From Bacteroidales bacterium UBA932 (GTDB lineage: Bacteria > Bacteroidota > Bacteroidia > Bacteroidales > UBA932), in the NCBI GenBank assembly GCA_002293585.1, contig DBDM01000161.1, positions 1,632 through 18,168 on the forward strand: 16,537 nucleotides of DNA. Direction: 5' to 3'. The notes under the pieces were generated by a model that worked only from the letters and a program-made list of their open reading frames with translations, was not told the DNA's origin and did not search any database. A program made the position numbers and the translations under genes. This document shows, piece by piece, positions 5,591 to 13,924 of this stretch (positions are counted from its first letter, which is position 1; each line of letters begins with the position of its first letter).

Positions 5591-7396
5591 ATGGCTCAAT
5601 ACAAAATGCATTTGCTGGTCTGTGGCGGCACAGGTTGCCGGTCGTCGGAAAGCGATTTGATTATTGAAAACTTGCAGCATTCGCTTCGGGAAAAAGGTCT
5701 CGAAAATGATGCGCAGGTAATAAAAACAGGCTGTTTCGGCTTTTGCGAACAAGGCCCCATTGTGAAGGTGCTGCCCGATAATACTTTTTATACCGGCGTG
5801 AAGCCCGCCGATGCCGCTGAAATAGTGGCCGAGCACGTGCTGAAAGGCCGCAAGGTGGAACGCCTGCTGTATAAAGACCCCGAAAAGCAAATGGCGGTGA
5901 GCGATTCGAAGCACATGGGCTTCTACCGGAAACAAATACGCATTGCTTTGCGCAACTGCGGTTTTATTGACCCGGAAAATATCGACGAATATATTGCCCG
6001 CGACGGTTATGCGGCGCTGGCTAAAGTGTTGGAAGAAATGTCGCCCGAACAGGCTATTGACGTGATTAAGCAATCCGGACTGCGCGGTCGCGGCGGCGGA
6101 GGTTTCCCCACGGGATTGAAGTGGGAAATTGCCGGCAAAAACAAAGCCGATCAGAAGTACGTGGTATGTAATGCCGACGAAGGCGACCCGGGAGCTTTCA
6201 TGGATCGCTCGATCCTCGAAGGCGACCCGCACTCAATTATTGAAGCCATGTCTATTTGCGGCTACTGCATTGGCGCCACAAAAGGTTTGGTATACATCCG
6301 CGCCGAATATCCGCTGGCCATTAAGCGCCTGCAAATTGCCATTGAGCAAGCCCGTAATTATGGGCTTTTGGGCGAAAATATCCTCGGCAGTAAACACTCC
6401 TTCGATATTGAACTGCGCTACGGCGCCGGTGCATTCGTGTGCGGCGAGGAAACAGCGCTCATCCATTCCATGGAAGGAAAACGCGGTGAACCTACCGTGA
6501 AACCGCCCTTCCCGGCCGAATCGGGCTACTTAGAAAAACCGACCAACGTGAATAACGTGGAAACCTTAGCCAACATTCCGGCTATTTACCTCCGCGGCCA
6601 CGAATGGTTCGCTTCCATTGGCACGGCCAAATCAAAAGGCACGAAAGTGTTTGCCTTAGCCGGAAAAATTAATAACGTAGGGTTGATTGAAGTGCCCATG
6701 GGCATTACCCTGCGGGAGGTGATTTTCGAGATCGGCGGCGGCATTAAAGACGGTAAGAAATTCAAAGCCGTGCAGACCGGCGGTCCTTCCGGCGGCTGTC
6801 TGACGGAAAAACACCTCGACACACCCATTGATTTTGACAACCTGCTGGCCGTAGGCTCCATGATGGGCTCCGGCGGTATGATCGTGATGGACGAAGACGA
6901 TTGTATGGTGGCAGTAGCTAAATTCTACCTTGAATTTACGGTGGAAGAATCCTGCGGTAAATGTGCGCCCTGCCGTATCGGCAACAAGCGTTTGCACGAA
7001 TTGCTGGATAAAATTACACTGGGCAAAGGCACCGAGGAAGATATAGAACAATTGCGCAACCTGAGCGTGGTGATCAAAGATACGGCGCTGTGCGGACTGG
7101 GACAGACATCGCCCAACCCCGTATTGTCGACATTGGATAATTTTGCCGACGAATACCTTGCCCACGTGCGCGACCAGCATTGTCCCGCCGGACAATGTAA
7201 AGCGCTACGCCAATACCTCATTTTGGCCGATAAATGCGTAGGCTGTACCGCCTGCACCAAAGTTTGTCCCACGGGCGCCATTGCCGGCGAAAAACGGCAG
7301 GCGCACCTGATTGACCAGGCTAAGTGTATACGCTGCGGCGCTTGTATCGAAAAATGTAAATTCAGTGCTATCATCATCCCTTCAACCAAAATTTAG
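5591..7396 (+). CDS. hndC: HndC/HydB, NuoF-like NAD(P)- and FMN-binding subunit of [FeFe]-hydrogenase
   Basis: This 601-residue flavin and iron-sulfur subunit passes electrons between NAD(P)H and the hydrogenase. The domains in order are as follows. An N-terminal thioredoxin-like [2Fe-2S] domain has C11, C16, C48 and C52. The NuoF core carries the NAD/FMN glycine-rich loop GLRGRGGGGFP (163-173), CNADEGDPGAF and GAGAFVCGEETALI. An SLBB-type segment follows. The NuoF 4Fe-4S site is C455, C458, C461 and C501. A C-terminal two-cluster ferredoxin has C549, C552, C555, C559 and C579, C582, C585, C589. Length and layout are typical for HydB/HndC of group A3 bifurcating enzymes. The next gene starts 3 bp after the stop, so the two are translated together. 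The repeat array lies directly in front of the start codon. All expected ligands are present. Confidence 0.95.
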   Translation: MAQYKMHLLVCGGTGCRSSESDLIIENLQHSLREKGLENDAQVIKTGCFGFCEQGPIVKVLPDNTFYTGVKPADAAEIVAEHVLKGRKVERLLYKDPEKQMAVSDSKHMGFYRKQIRIALRNCGFIDPENIDEYIARDGYAALAKVLEEMSPEQAIDVIKQSGLRGRGGGGFPTGLKWEIAGKNKADQKYVVCNADEGDPGAFMDRSILEGDPHSIIEAMSICGYCIGATKGLVYIRAEYPLAIKRLQIAIEQARNYGLLGENILGSKHSFDIELRYGAGAFVCGEETALIHSMEGKRGEPTVKPPFPAESGYLEKPTNVNNVETLANIPAIYLRGHEWFASIGTAKSKGTKVFALAGKINNVGLIEVPMGITLREVIFEIGGGIKDGKKFKAVQTGGPSGGCLTEKHLDTPIDFDNLLAVGSMMGSGGMIVMDEDDCMVAVAKFYLEFTVEESCGKCAPCRIGNKRLHELLDKITLGKGTEEDIEQLRNLSVVIKDTALCGLGQTSPNPVLSTLDNFADEYLAHVRDQHCPAGQCKALRQYLILADKCVGCTACTKVCPTGAIAGEKRQAHLIDQAKCIRCGACIEKCKFSAIIIPSTKI

Positions 7397-7399
7397 TGT

Positions 7400-9163
7400 A
7401 TGGATACCGTTAAACTTACTATAGACAATAAAGAGGTGGTAGTTTCCAAAGGCACCACCGTTCACGAAGCAGCAAAGCAGGTGGGTATTCATATCCCTAA
7501 ACTTTGCTATATGAATTTAGAATTGTTGGGCCTGGAGAATAAACCTGCCGGTTGCCGCATTTGCGTGGTAGAGCAGGAAGGACGCCGTAACCTGGCGCCG
7601 TCGTGCTCAACAACCTGCACTGAGGGTATGGTGATTAAAACCAATACGCCCCGCGTGCTGAATGCCCGTAAAACAGTGCTCGAATTGTTGCTGTCCGACC
7701 ACCCGAAGGACTGTTTGATTTGTCCGAAATCCGGCCGTTGCGAACTGCAAGACCTGGCGGTACAGTTGGGCATCCGCGAAATCCATTCGGTGGAAAATGC
7801 TGAGATGTCGACCTACCGTAAAGACCATTCGCCCTCTATCATCCGCGATATGGATAAATGCGTGATGTGCCGCCGTTGCGAGATGATCTGCAACAACGTG
7901 CAGACCGTGGGGGCGCTCAGCGCCGTGAACCGCGGGTTCATGTCGGTGGTAGCGCCGGCCTTTGAACAGGACTTGAAGGATTCACCCTGTACTTTCTGCG
8001 GACAATGCGTAGCGGTGTGCCCCACCGGCGCGCTGACGGAGGTAGATCAGGTGCAGAAGGTGATTCGTGCCTTGACCGATAAAACCAAAACCGTGGTAGT
8101 GCAAACCGCTCCTGCCGTGCGCGTGGCGCTGGGCGAGGAGTTTGGCATGGCCCCCGGCACTATTGTTACCGGAAAAATGGTGGCTGCCCTCCGTGGAATG
8201 GGCTTCAAATATGTGTTCGACACCGACTTTGCCGCCGACCTTACCATTATGGAAGAAGGCACCGAGTTGCTCGACCGCATAGGTCGCTACCTGAAGGGCG
8301 ACAAAGAGGTGAAGCTGCCCATCCTTACATCTTGCTGTCCGGCCTGGGTGAATTTCTTTGAACATAATTACCCCGACATGCTCGACGTGCCGTCAACCGC
8401 CCGCTCGCCGCAACAAATGTTCGGATCTATCGCTAAAACTTATCTGGCGGATAAATTAGGCATTAAGCGGGAAGACATGATTGTGGTGTCGGTGATGCCC
8501 TGTCTGGCTAAGAAATATGAGTGCCAGCGCGACGAATTTAAGGTAGACGGCAATCCCGATGTGGACTATGCCATCTCTACCCGCGAATTGGCGCACCTGA
8601 TACGTGAGGCCAACATTGACTTCAAGACCTTGCCCGACCAGGATTTCGACAAGCCAATGGGCGAATCGACCGGTGCGGCGGTAATTTTCGGTACCACCGG
8701 CGGCGTGATCGAAGCGGCCACCCGTACGGCCTATGAAGTGTTTACCGGCAATAAACTGCCGCGTATCGACTTTCAGGAACTGCGCGGCCTCGAAGGCATA
8801 CGCACAGCTACGGTCGACTTTAACGGCACGAAAATCAATATCGGCATAGCCCACAAGCTGGGGAACGCCCGCAAGCTGCTCGACGGTATCCGTTCGGGCC
8901 TCTACAACCTCCACGCCATTGAAATCATGGCTTGTCCCGGCGGTTGTATCGGCGGTGGCGGACAACCCCTGCACCACGGCAAATCCGACGTGATTCAGGC
9001 CCGTTTCGACGCTATCTACCGTGAAGATGCGGCCAAGCCTATCCGCAAATCACACGAAAACCCCGACATTATTAAGTTATACGAAGAATTTTTGGGTAAA
9101 CCGCTGAGCGAAAAATCGCACCATCTGTTGCACACCCATTATTTCGACAAAAAAAATAAATAG
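7400..9163 (+). CDS. hndD: HndD/HydA, catalytic subunit of NADH-dependent [FeFe]-hydrogenase
   Basis: This 587-residue catalytic subunit performs reversible proton reduction to H2 in the cytoplasm. The N-terminal plant-type [2Fe-2S] domain has C36, C52, C55 and C69. The His-Cys 4Fe-4S site is H101, C105, C108 and C114. Two 4Fe-4S clusters follow at C154-C164 and C197-C207. The H-cluster domain is intact: TSCCPAW (L1, C312/C313), MPCLAKK (L2, C368 and K371) and EIMACPGGCIGGGGQP (L3, C512 and C516). A small-subunit-like helical tail ends the protein near residues 535-587. This is the M3 architecture of group A hydrogenases working with NuoF- and NuoE-like partners, usually by flavin-based electron bifurcation with ferredoxin and NAD(P)H. 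The maturases HydE, HydF and HydG are not in the window and must be encoded elsewhere. Confidence 0.96.
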   Translation: MDTVKLTIDNKEVVVSKGTTVHEAAKQVGIHIPKLCYMNLELLGLENKPAGCRICVVEQEGRRNLAPSCSTTCTEGMVIKTNTPRVLNARKTVLELLLSDHPKDCLICPKSGRCELQDLAVQLGIREIHSVENAEMSTYRKDHSPSIIRDMDKCVMCRRCEMICNNVQTVGALSAVNRGFMSVVAPAFEQDLKDSPCTFCGQCVAVCPTGALTEVDQVQKVIRALTDKTKTVVVQTAPAVRVALGEEFGMAPGTIVTGKMVAALRGMGFKYVFDTDFAADLTIMEEGTELLDRIGRYLKGDKEVKLPILTSCCPAWVNFFEHNYPDMLDVPSTARSPQQMFGSIAKTYLADKLGIKREDMIVVSVMPCLAKKYECQRDEFKVDGNPDVDYAISTRELAHLIREANIDFKTLPDQDFDKPMGESTGAAVIFGTTGGVIEAATRTAYEVFTGNKLPRIDFQELRGLEGIRTATVDFNGTKINIGIAHKLGNARKLLDGIRSGLYNLHAIEIMACPGGCIGGGGQPLHHGKSDVIQARFDAIYREDAAKPIRKSHENPDIIKLYEEFLGKPLSEKSHHLLHTHYFDKKNK

Positions 9164-9183
9164 TTAAACGGAGACAATATATT

Positions 9184-9654
9184 ATGGAAGCATTACAAAG
9201 CTGTCAAATCGATAAAATCAAGGAAATTTGCCGCTCGTTTAACAATGCCGAGGGTGAATTGATCAACGTGCTGCACAAAACGCAGGAAACGTTCGGCTAC
9301 CTGCCCGAAGCCGTGCAACGGGTGATTGCCGCCGAACTGAATATATCTACCGCACAGGTGTACGGCGTGGTGTCGTTCTACACCTTTTTCACTATGAAAC
9401 CCAAGGGAAAACATCCTATTTCTATCTGTTTGGGCACTGCTTGCTACGTGCGCGGCGCCGAGAAAGTGGTGGACGAATGTTAAAAGGAATTGGGCATCAA
9501 GGTAGGTGAAGTGACCCCCGACGGTAAATTCTCGCTCGACTGCCTGCGCTGCGTGGGCGCCTGCGGCTTGGCCCCGGTGGTGATGATCGGCGAGAAAGTA
9601 CACGGCCGCCTCGAAGCCTCACAGGTGAAAGACCTGCTGGCGCAGTATGAATAA
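9184..9654 (+). pseudogene. hndA: HndA/HydC, NuoE-like [2Fe-2S] subunit, interrupted by in-frame TAA
   Basis: The frame encodes the NuoE-like electron-transfer subunit, but codon 100 is TAA (9481-9483). The same frame then continues for 56 more codons to a TAA at 9652. The first part has the helical NuoE N-terminus and C82/C87 (CLGTAC). The part after the stop reads KELGIKVGEVTPDGKFSLDCLRCVGACGLAPVV and holds the second ligand pair C123/C127. The family has one ordinary residue at the stop position, so a single base change explains it (for instance TTA, CAA, AAA or GAA to TAA). No frameshift is needed. As read, the 99-residue product would lose the [2Fe-2S] cluster. GGAGA at 9169-9173 is a likely ribosome binding site. 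It could be a sequencing error, a true nonsense mutation or readthrough; I favour error or recent mutation, since the downstream half is undamaged. Confidence 0.88.
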
Positions 9655-9679
9655 TTAAGCGGTTGTTTCATAGACTGAT

Positions 9680-9717
9680 AACCGCCAATGGGGATATTCT
9701 CCATTGGCGGTTTTTTT
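9680..9717 (+). terminator. Rho-independent terminator of the hydrogenase operon
   Basis: AACCGCCAATGG (9680-9691) pairs perfectly over 12 bp with CCATTGGCGGTT (9701-9712), with a 9-nt loop and a run of T at 9711-9717. It starts 25 bp after the second hndA stop and ends the hydrogenase operon. No T-run is present on the other strand. Confidence 0.9.
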
Positions 9718-9773
9718 ATTTGTTTGAAAAAATAATTCATTGATAAACAAAGATTTACAATAAAAATACATCA

Positions 9774-9836
9774 TGCGGTGAATAATTTATCTATTCGCCG
9801 CATATTTTGCGGCGAATAATTCGTATATTTGCCGCA
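9774..9836 (+). promoter_or_regulatory. Two 29-bp palindromic operator-like sites before the Fic gene
   Basis: Two related 29-bp imperfect palindromes lie 34 bp apart, at 9774-9802 and 9808-9836. Each runs from TGCGG(C/T)GAAT to ATT(C/T)GCCGCA. The second contains the -7 element of the fic promoter in its right half. The spacing is about three helix turns, and the Fic protein has a C-terminal winged-helix-like region. Together these suggest autoregulation, which is an inference. Confidence 0.7.
9824..9831 (+). promoter_or_regulatory. Bacteroidetes-type -7 element (TATATTTG) of fic
   Basis: TATATTTG matches TAnnTTTG exactly, 19 bp before the ATG at 9851, and lies inside the second palindrome. 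A TTTG exists at 9806-9809, but the spacing of 14 bp is shorter than the usual 19-21. Confidence 0.5.
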
Positions 9837-9850
9837 GAAACTTTATTGAT

Positions 9851-10948
9851 ATGGCAAAGTATATTTATCAACGGAAAAATTGGACGGATTTCACTTGGGA
9901 TTATAATAAAATAGCCCTTGTACTCAGTGACGTGCGTAATTTGCAAGGCAAATTGGCAGGCACGATGAAAGCCTGGGGCTTTCCATTGCAATCGGAAGCA
10001 ATGCTGGAAACCCTGACGCTTGATATTATGAAATCATCTGAAATAGAAGGAGAAAAGCTTAATCGAAAACAGGTGCGTTCTTCTATTGCACGCCGTTTAG
10101 GAATAGACACGAGCGGGCTTGTGCAATCGCCCCGCAATGTGGATGGAGTAGTGGAAATGATGCTTGATGCCACCCGGAACTACCAAAAAACGCTCACCGA
10201 AGACCGGCTTTTCGGCTGGCACGCAGCGCTGTTTCCATCAGGCCATAGCGGACTGTACAAAATTGAGGTAGCCCAATACCGGACAGGGGAGATGCAGGTG
10301 GTTTCAGGTGCCATGGGACAAGAAAAGGTACACTATGAAGCTGTGGCTGCAAAAGATGTGAAAGCAGAAATGGATAAATTCATAGCTTGGGTCAATGACA
10401 AATCGCCCATTGATTTAGTTATAAAATCAGCTATTGCCCACTTATGGTTTGTAACCATTCACCCCTTTGATGATGGCAACGGGCGTATAGCGAGAGCCAT
10501 TTCGGATATGTTATTGGCGCGCAGTGACGGCAGTGCTCAACGGTTTTACAGTATGTCAAACCAAATTTTGAAAGAGCGAAAAAAATATTACGCCGCTTTA
10601 GAGAAAATACAACATGGCGATGCGGATATAACACATTGGTTGAGCTGGTTTCTTACTTGTCTGAAAAGCGCGTTGGTGAATACGGAAACTGTGCTTAAAG
10701 ACGTGTTCCGCAAAGCGGAGTTTTGGGATAAGCATAAAAATACTTCAATTAATGAGCGTCAGCGCTTGATGATTAACAAGTTATTCAATAATTTTTACGG
10801 TAAACTGACCTCTTCAAAATGGGCCAAGATGACCAAAACATCATCGGACACCGCCCTGCGCGACATCAAGGATTTAATGGCGAAAGGTATTTTGCGGCAG
10901 GAAGAGGCCGGTGGACGCAGTGTGCATTACACATTTTGGTATGAATAA
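9851..10948 (+). CDS. Fic family protein (AMP-transferase) with N-terminal DUF4172-like region
   Basis: This 365-residue Fic protein transfers AMP or a related nucleotide moiety from a nucleotide to a hydroxyl on a target protein. Residues 1-95 resemble DUF4172 and hold the inhibitory helix motif S-x3-E-G (S62, E66, G67), placing it in the class with an intramolecular inhibitory N-terminal helix. The catalytic motif HPFDDGNGRIAR (204-215) is complete, so the enzyme should be active once inhibition is relieved. Residues about 295-365 (TSSKWAKMTKTSSDTALRDI...RSVHYTF) look like a winged helix-turn-helix. The gene has its own promoter with two palindromes and follows the hydrogenase terminator. 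It is not followed by an obvious partner, and its target is unknown. Such genes are common mobile accessory genes in Bacteroidetes. Confidence 0.92.
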   Translation: MAKYIYQRKNWTDFTWDYNKIALVLSDVRNLQGKLAGTMKAWGFPLQSEAMLETLTLDIMKSSEIEGEKLNRKQVRSSIARRLGIDTSGLVQSPRNVDGVVEMMLDATRNYQKTLTEDRLFGWHAALFPSGHSGLYKIEVAQYRTGEMQVVSGAMGQEKVHYEAVAAKDVKAEMDKFIAWVNDKSPIDLVIKSAIAHLWFVTIHPFDDGNGRIARAISDMLLARSDGSAQRFYSMSNQILKERKKYYAALEKIQHGDADITHWLSWFLTCLKSALVNTETVLKDVFRKAEFWDKHKNTSINERQRLMINKLFNNFYGKLTSSKWAKMTKTSSDTALRDIKDLMAKGILRQEEAGGRSVHYTFWYE

Positions 10949-10970
10949 TAATTTTATTACTTTTACGGTT

Positions 10971-11062
10971 CCAAAAATGTAAAGTAAAATGCTCCAAAAA
11001 TGTAAAGTAAAATGCTCAAAAAATGTAAAGTAAAATGCTCCAAAAATGTAAAATAGAAATCC
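10971..11062 (+). repeat. Four 23-bp direct repeats ending at the ATG of the second AAA ATPase gene
   Basis: Units begin at 10971, 10994, 11017 and 11040 and share the core AAAAATGTAAAGTAAAATG. Units 1 and 2 are identical, unit 3 differs at one base, and unit 4 diverges in its last third. The array ends exactly before the ATG at 11063, so the 5' untranslated region, if any, is made of repeats. No TAnnTTTG element is visible between the array and the fic stop. Confidence 0.88.
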
Positions 11063-12316
11063 ATGTCATACATTAATCGAATATCTGACAGTGAGTTACA
11101 GCGAAAGCTCAATACTTCGGGAGCGGTGCTTATCCGAGGGGCAAAAGCCTGCGGAAAAACCGAATCGGCCAAACAATTTGCAAAAAGCATATTGAATATA
11201 GACCGTGACCTGCAAGTGCCTGAGCTGATGAAAACTGCGCCGCAGAGACTGTTGCTCGGCAAAACGCCCCGGTTAATTGACGAATGGCAGGAGCAGCCCA
11301 AGCTGTGGAACTATATACGCCACGAAATAGATCATCGCGGACAGGCGGCGCAATTTATACTCACAGGATCTGCAAATCCCGAAGAAAGCGTAAAAATGCA
11401 CTCAGGAGCAGGCCGGTTTACCATACTCGACATGCGCACCATGTCGTGGCAAGAGCTGGGTTTCTCTACCGGTAAAATCAGCATGAAAAACCTGTTTGAC
11501 GGCGCAAAAATTGATATTGTTGACGAGCCGGCGGAATTGGAGTTCATTGTCGAAAAAATCATTACCGGCGGTTTTCCCGCTTTGCTGGGTAAAAATCAAC
11601 GACAGGCGCTTGATTTGAACAGGGCGTACATTGATTTGTTGGCAGAAGTGGATATGAGCCGCATTTCCAATGTGAAACGCGATCCTGTGAAAGTACGCAA
11701 CCTCCTGCGCTCCATCGCACGGAACACGTCCACTATGGTAGAAGTTACCACACTGGAAGCGGATATTCGCGAAAAGGAAAACAATATGCTTTCACGTCCT
11801 ACCATTTACGACTATCTTGATGCGCTTAACCGCCTGATGATTATTGAAGAGCAGCCTGCGTGGAACATACATACCCGTTCCTCCGCCTCGTTACGTAAAG
11901 CGTCCAAGCTCCATTTCACCGACGTGGCCCTATCCGCTGCCGCATTGGGCGCTGATGCCGGCTCATTGCTTGCCGACCTCCGGTTTACAGGTTTCTTGTT
12001 TGAATCGTTGGTAACGCACGACCTTCGTGTTTATGCGCAGGCCAACGACGCAAAGGTATATCATTACCATGATTCGAGCAGATTGGAAGTAGATGCTATT
12101 GTGCAAAAATATAACGGCGACTGGATCGCTTTTGAAATAAAACTTGGTACGGGACAAATTGAAGAGGCGGCGGCAAACCTTCATAAATTTATTTCCATTT
12201 TGGACGACAAAAGGGTTAAGCCACCAAAGTCGCTGAATATTGTCACGGGAACAGGTATTAGCTATACGCGCACAGATGGGATCAATGTAATTTCTCTTGC
12301 TTCGCTGGGGATGTAA
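11063..12316 (+). CDS. AAA ATPase with DUF4143-type C-terminal region (second copy)
   Basis: This 417-residue protein is from the same broad family as the one at 3087 but only distantly similar. Walker A is GAKACGKT (26-33), and the Walker B-like stretch is PRLIDEWQE, with Trp instead of Ile after the acidic pair. Further family features are ITGGFPALL and the C-terminal EVDAIVQKYNG...AFEIKLG, which has the acidic-ExK spacing of a PD-(D/E)XK-like fold. No membrane segments or signal peptide are seen. The start at 11063 is set by the repeat array that ends there. The biological role of this family is poorly known. The Fic gene upstream is 114 bp away, separated by the repeats, so the two need not be co-expressed. 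Family assignment is confident; nuclease activity is speculative. Confidence 0.88.
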   Translation: MSYINRISDSELQRKLNTSGAVLIRGAKACGKTESAKQFAKSILNIDRDLQVPELMKTAPQRLLLGKTPRLIDEWQEQPKLWNYIRHEIDHRGQAAQFILTGSANPEESVKMHSGAGRFTILDMRTMSWQELGFSTGKISMKNLFDGAKIDIVDEPAELEFIVEKIITGGFPALLGKNQRQALDLNRAYIDLLAEVDMSRISNVKRDPVKVRNLLRSIARNTSTMVEVTTLEADIREKENNMLSRPTIYDYLDALNRLMIIEEQPAWNIHTRSSASLRKASKLHFTDVALSAAALGADAGSLLADLRFTGFLFESLVTHDLRVYAQANDAKVYHYHDSSRLEVDAIVQKYNGDWIAFEIKLGTGQIEEAAANLHKFISILDDKRVKPPKSLNIVTGTGISYTRTDGINVISLASLGM

Positions 12317-12326
12317 TCATTTTTTG

Positions 12327-12334
12327 TATCTTTG
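12327..12334 (+). promoter_or_regulatory. Bacteroidetes-type -7 element (TATCTTTG) of the M81 peptidase gene
   Basis: TATCTTTG fits TAnnTTTG exactly and is 23 bp from the ATG at 12358. It starts 10 bp after the ATPase stop, so the peptidase gene is probably transcribed on its own. A clear -33 TTTG is not seen. Confidence 0.55.
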
Positions 12335-12357
12335 TCATTGAATAATTAAAAAACATT

Positions 12358-13908
12358 ATGAAAAAACTTTTCCTTTTCCTGACATGCTGCCTGCTGGGTT
12401 TATCCGGTTATGAAATCATAGCGCAACAACAACCGCTTCCGCGTATCGGCATTGCCGGCATATCCATTGAGTGCAGTACGTTTTCACCGGCCATTTCGCC
12501 CTTGGAAGCTTTCCGTCAACGCGAAGGAGAAGCATTATTGAAGAGCTATCCTTACCTTAGCGCAGACTCTACTATGGGCAAAGGCGCTATATGGCTGCCG
12601 GCTATGGTGTCGTCGGCCACGCCGGGAGGCATTGTTACGCGCGAAACGTATGAAACCATAGTCAGCAAAACACTGGAGATGATCAAAGCCAATATGCCCT
12701 ACGATGCGTTTTTCTACCATATTCACGGCGCCATGAGCGTGCAGGGACTTGATGATCCCGAAGGTGATTTCCTGGAAAGAATTCGCGGAATTATAGGCAA
12801 TGACGCTATTGTTTCCACCTCTATGGACCTTCACGGGAATGTTTCCCTGCGTTTAGCCGAATATTCCGATTTGATTACCTGTTTCCGTATGGCTCCCCAT
12901 GAAGATAACCCTATATCCGTACGCCGTGCGGTGACCAACCTCTACGACCGGGTGACTTCCGGCAAAGGGCGTCCGGCCTACAAGGCCTGGGTGACGGTTC
13001 CTGTATTGCTTCCGGGCGAAAGAACAAGCACCCGTGTAGAGCCGGGCAAATCGCTCTATGCTATGGTTCCGACCGTTGAAGCCTTGCCGGGCGTGGTGGA
13101 TGCTGCTATCTGGATATCCTACGCCTGGGCCGACGAGCCCCGCAACCAGGGAGTAGTCATGGTAGTGGGCGATGACAAAGAGCAGGTGGGCAATTCGGCC
13201 AAAATGCTGGCCGAAAAATTCTGGTCGGTACGCCGCCAGTTCGATTTTGAAGCGCCCACCAGGTCGCTCGACGAATGCCTTGACGCTGCTATAGCCAGCA
13301 AGAAAAAACCTTTCTTCATCAGTGATATGGGTGATAATCCCACCGGCGGCGGGGCAGGCGATGTGACCTGGACACTGGCCAGGCTGCTGCAACGTCCGGA
13401 ATTTAAGACAGGCAAAGGTAAAACACTGATTTATGCTTCTATTCCCGGTCCCGATATGATCGCGGCGGCGCAAAAAGCCGGTGTGGGCAAAACGGCCGAA
13501 GCCATGGTGGGAGCTATAGTTGACCACCGCTTTGAAGGTCCCGTAAAACTGTCGGGCACGGTGACGTACACCAGCGACAAGGTGGCCGTGATTAAAACAG
13601 GCAGTATTTATGTGATTGTAACACCGCAACGGGCGGCCTACCACTTCGAACAGCAGATGACCGACATAGGATTGAATCCCCGCACGGCGGATATTGTGAT
13701 GGTGAAACAGGGATACCTCGTGCCCGACTGGTACAATATGCAGGCCGGATGGATGATGGCGCACACCCGCGGCGGCGTAGATCAGGATTTGGTCAACCTG
13801 CCCTACAAGCGCGTCGTACGCCCCATGTACCCGTTAGACCCCGATATGCCGGACCCCGCACTCAACGTGCTGTTCATCCCTTCCGCAAAAGAGGTGTACG
13901 GGCGGTAG
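12358..13908 (+). CDS. Exported M81 family (MlrC-like) metallopeptidase
   Basis: This 516-residue protein has an N-terminal signal peptide (KK, then a hydrophobic stretch to about residue 21, cleavage likely near IIAQ), so it works in the periplasm or outside. The rest matches the M81/microcystinase (MlrC) family: an N-terminal DUF1485-like half followed by the MlrC C-terminal half with DMGDNPTGGGAGD (323-335). Probable zinc ligands are E38 (IECSTFSP, where many relatives have HET), H123 in HIHGAM, and D157/H159 in SMDLHGN. The family hydrolyses linearised microcystin in a few bacteria, but most members, including probably this one, act on other unknown substrates. It ends convergently, 17 bp from the minus-strand methyltransferase gene. 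Family assignment is firm; substrate is unknown. Confidence 0.88.
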   Translation: MKKLFLFLTCCLLGLSGYEIIAQQQPLPRIGIAGISIECSTFSPAISPLEAFRQREGEALLKSYPYLSADSTMGKGAIWLPAMVSSATPGGIVTRETYETIVSKTLEMIKANMPYDAFFYHIHGAMSVQGLDDPEGDFLERIRGIIGNDAIVSTSMDLHGNVSLRLAEYSDLITCFRMAPHEDNPISVRRAVTNLYDRVTSGKGRPAYKAWVTVPVLLPGERTSTRVEPGKSLYAMVPTVEALPGVVDAAIWISYAWADEPRNQGVVMVVGDDKEQVGNSAKMLAEKFWSVRRQFDFEAPTRSLDECLDAAIASKKKPFFISDMGDNPTGGGAGDVTWTLARLLQRPEFKTGKGKTLIYASIPGPDMIAAAQKAGVGKTAEAMVGAIVDHRFEGPVKLSGTVTYTSDKVAVIKTGSIYVIVTPQRAAYHFEQQMTDIGLNPRTADIVMVKQGYLVPDWYNMQAGWMMAHTRGGVDQDLVNLPYKRVVRPMYPLDPDMPDPALNVLFIPSAKEVYGR

Positions 13909-13924
13909 GGAATTGAGAGTTGAA

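Noticed and set aside
5582..6232. Antisense reading frame of about 216 codons over the start of hndC
   Set aside because: It overlaps conserved cysteine and NAD-binding motifs of the real gene and shows no motif of its own.
9481..9483. Programmed recoding (selenocysteine or frameshift) at the hndA stop
   Set aside because: TAA is not a selenocysteine codon, the frame downstream is unchanged, and no recoding structure is evident.
12853..13764. Long antisense reading frame (about 300 codons) within the M81 peptidase gene
   Set aside because: It is a mirror of the GC-biased coding strand, with no family motif. The sense strand has clear M81 motifs.
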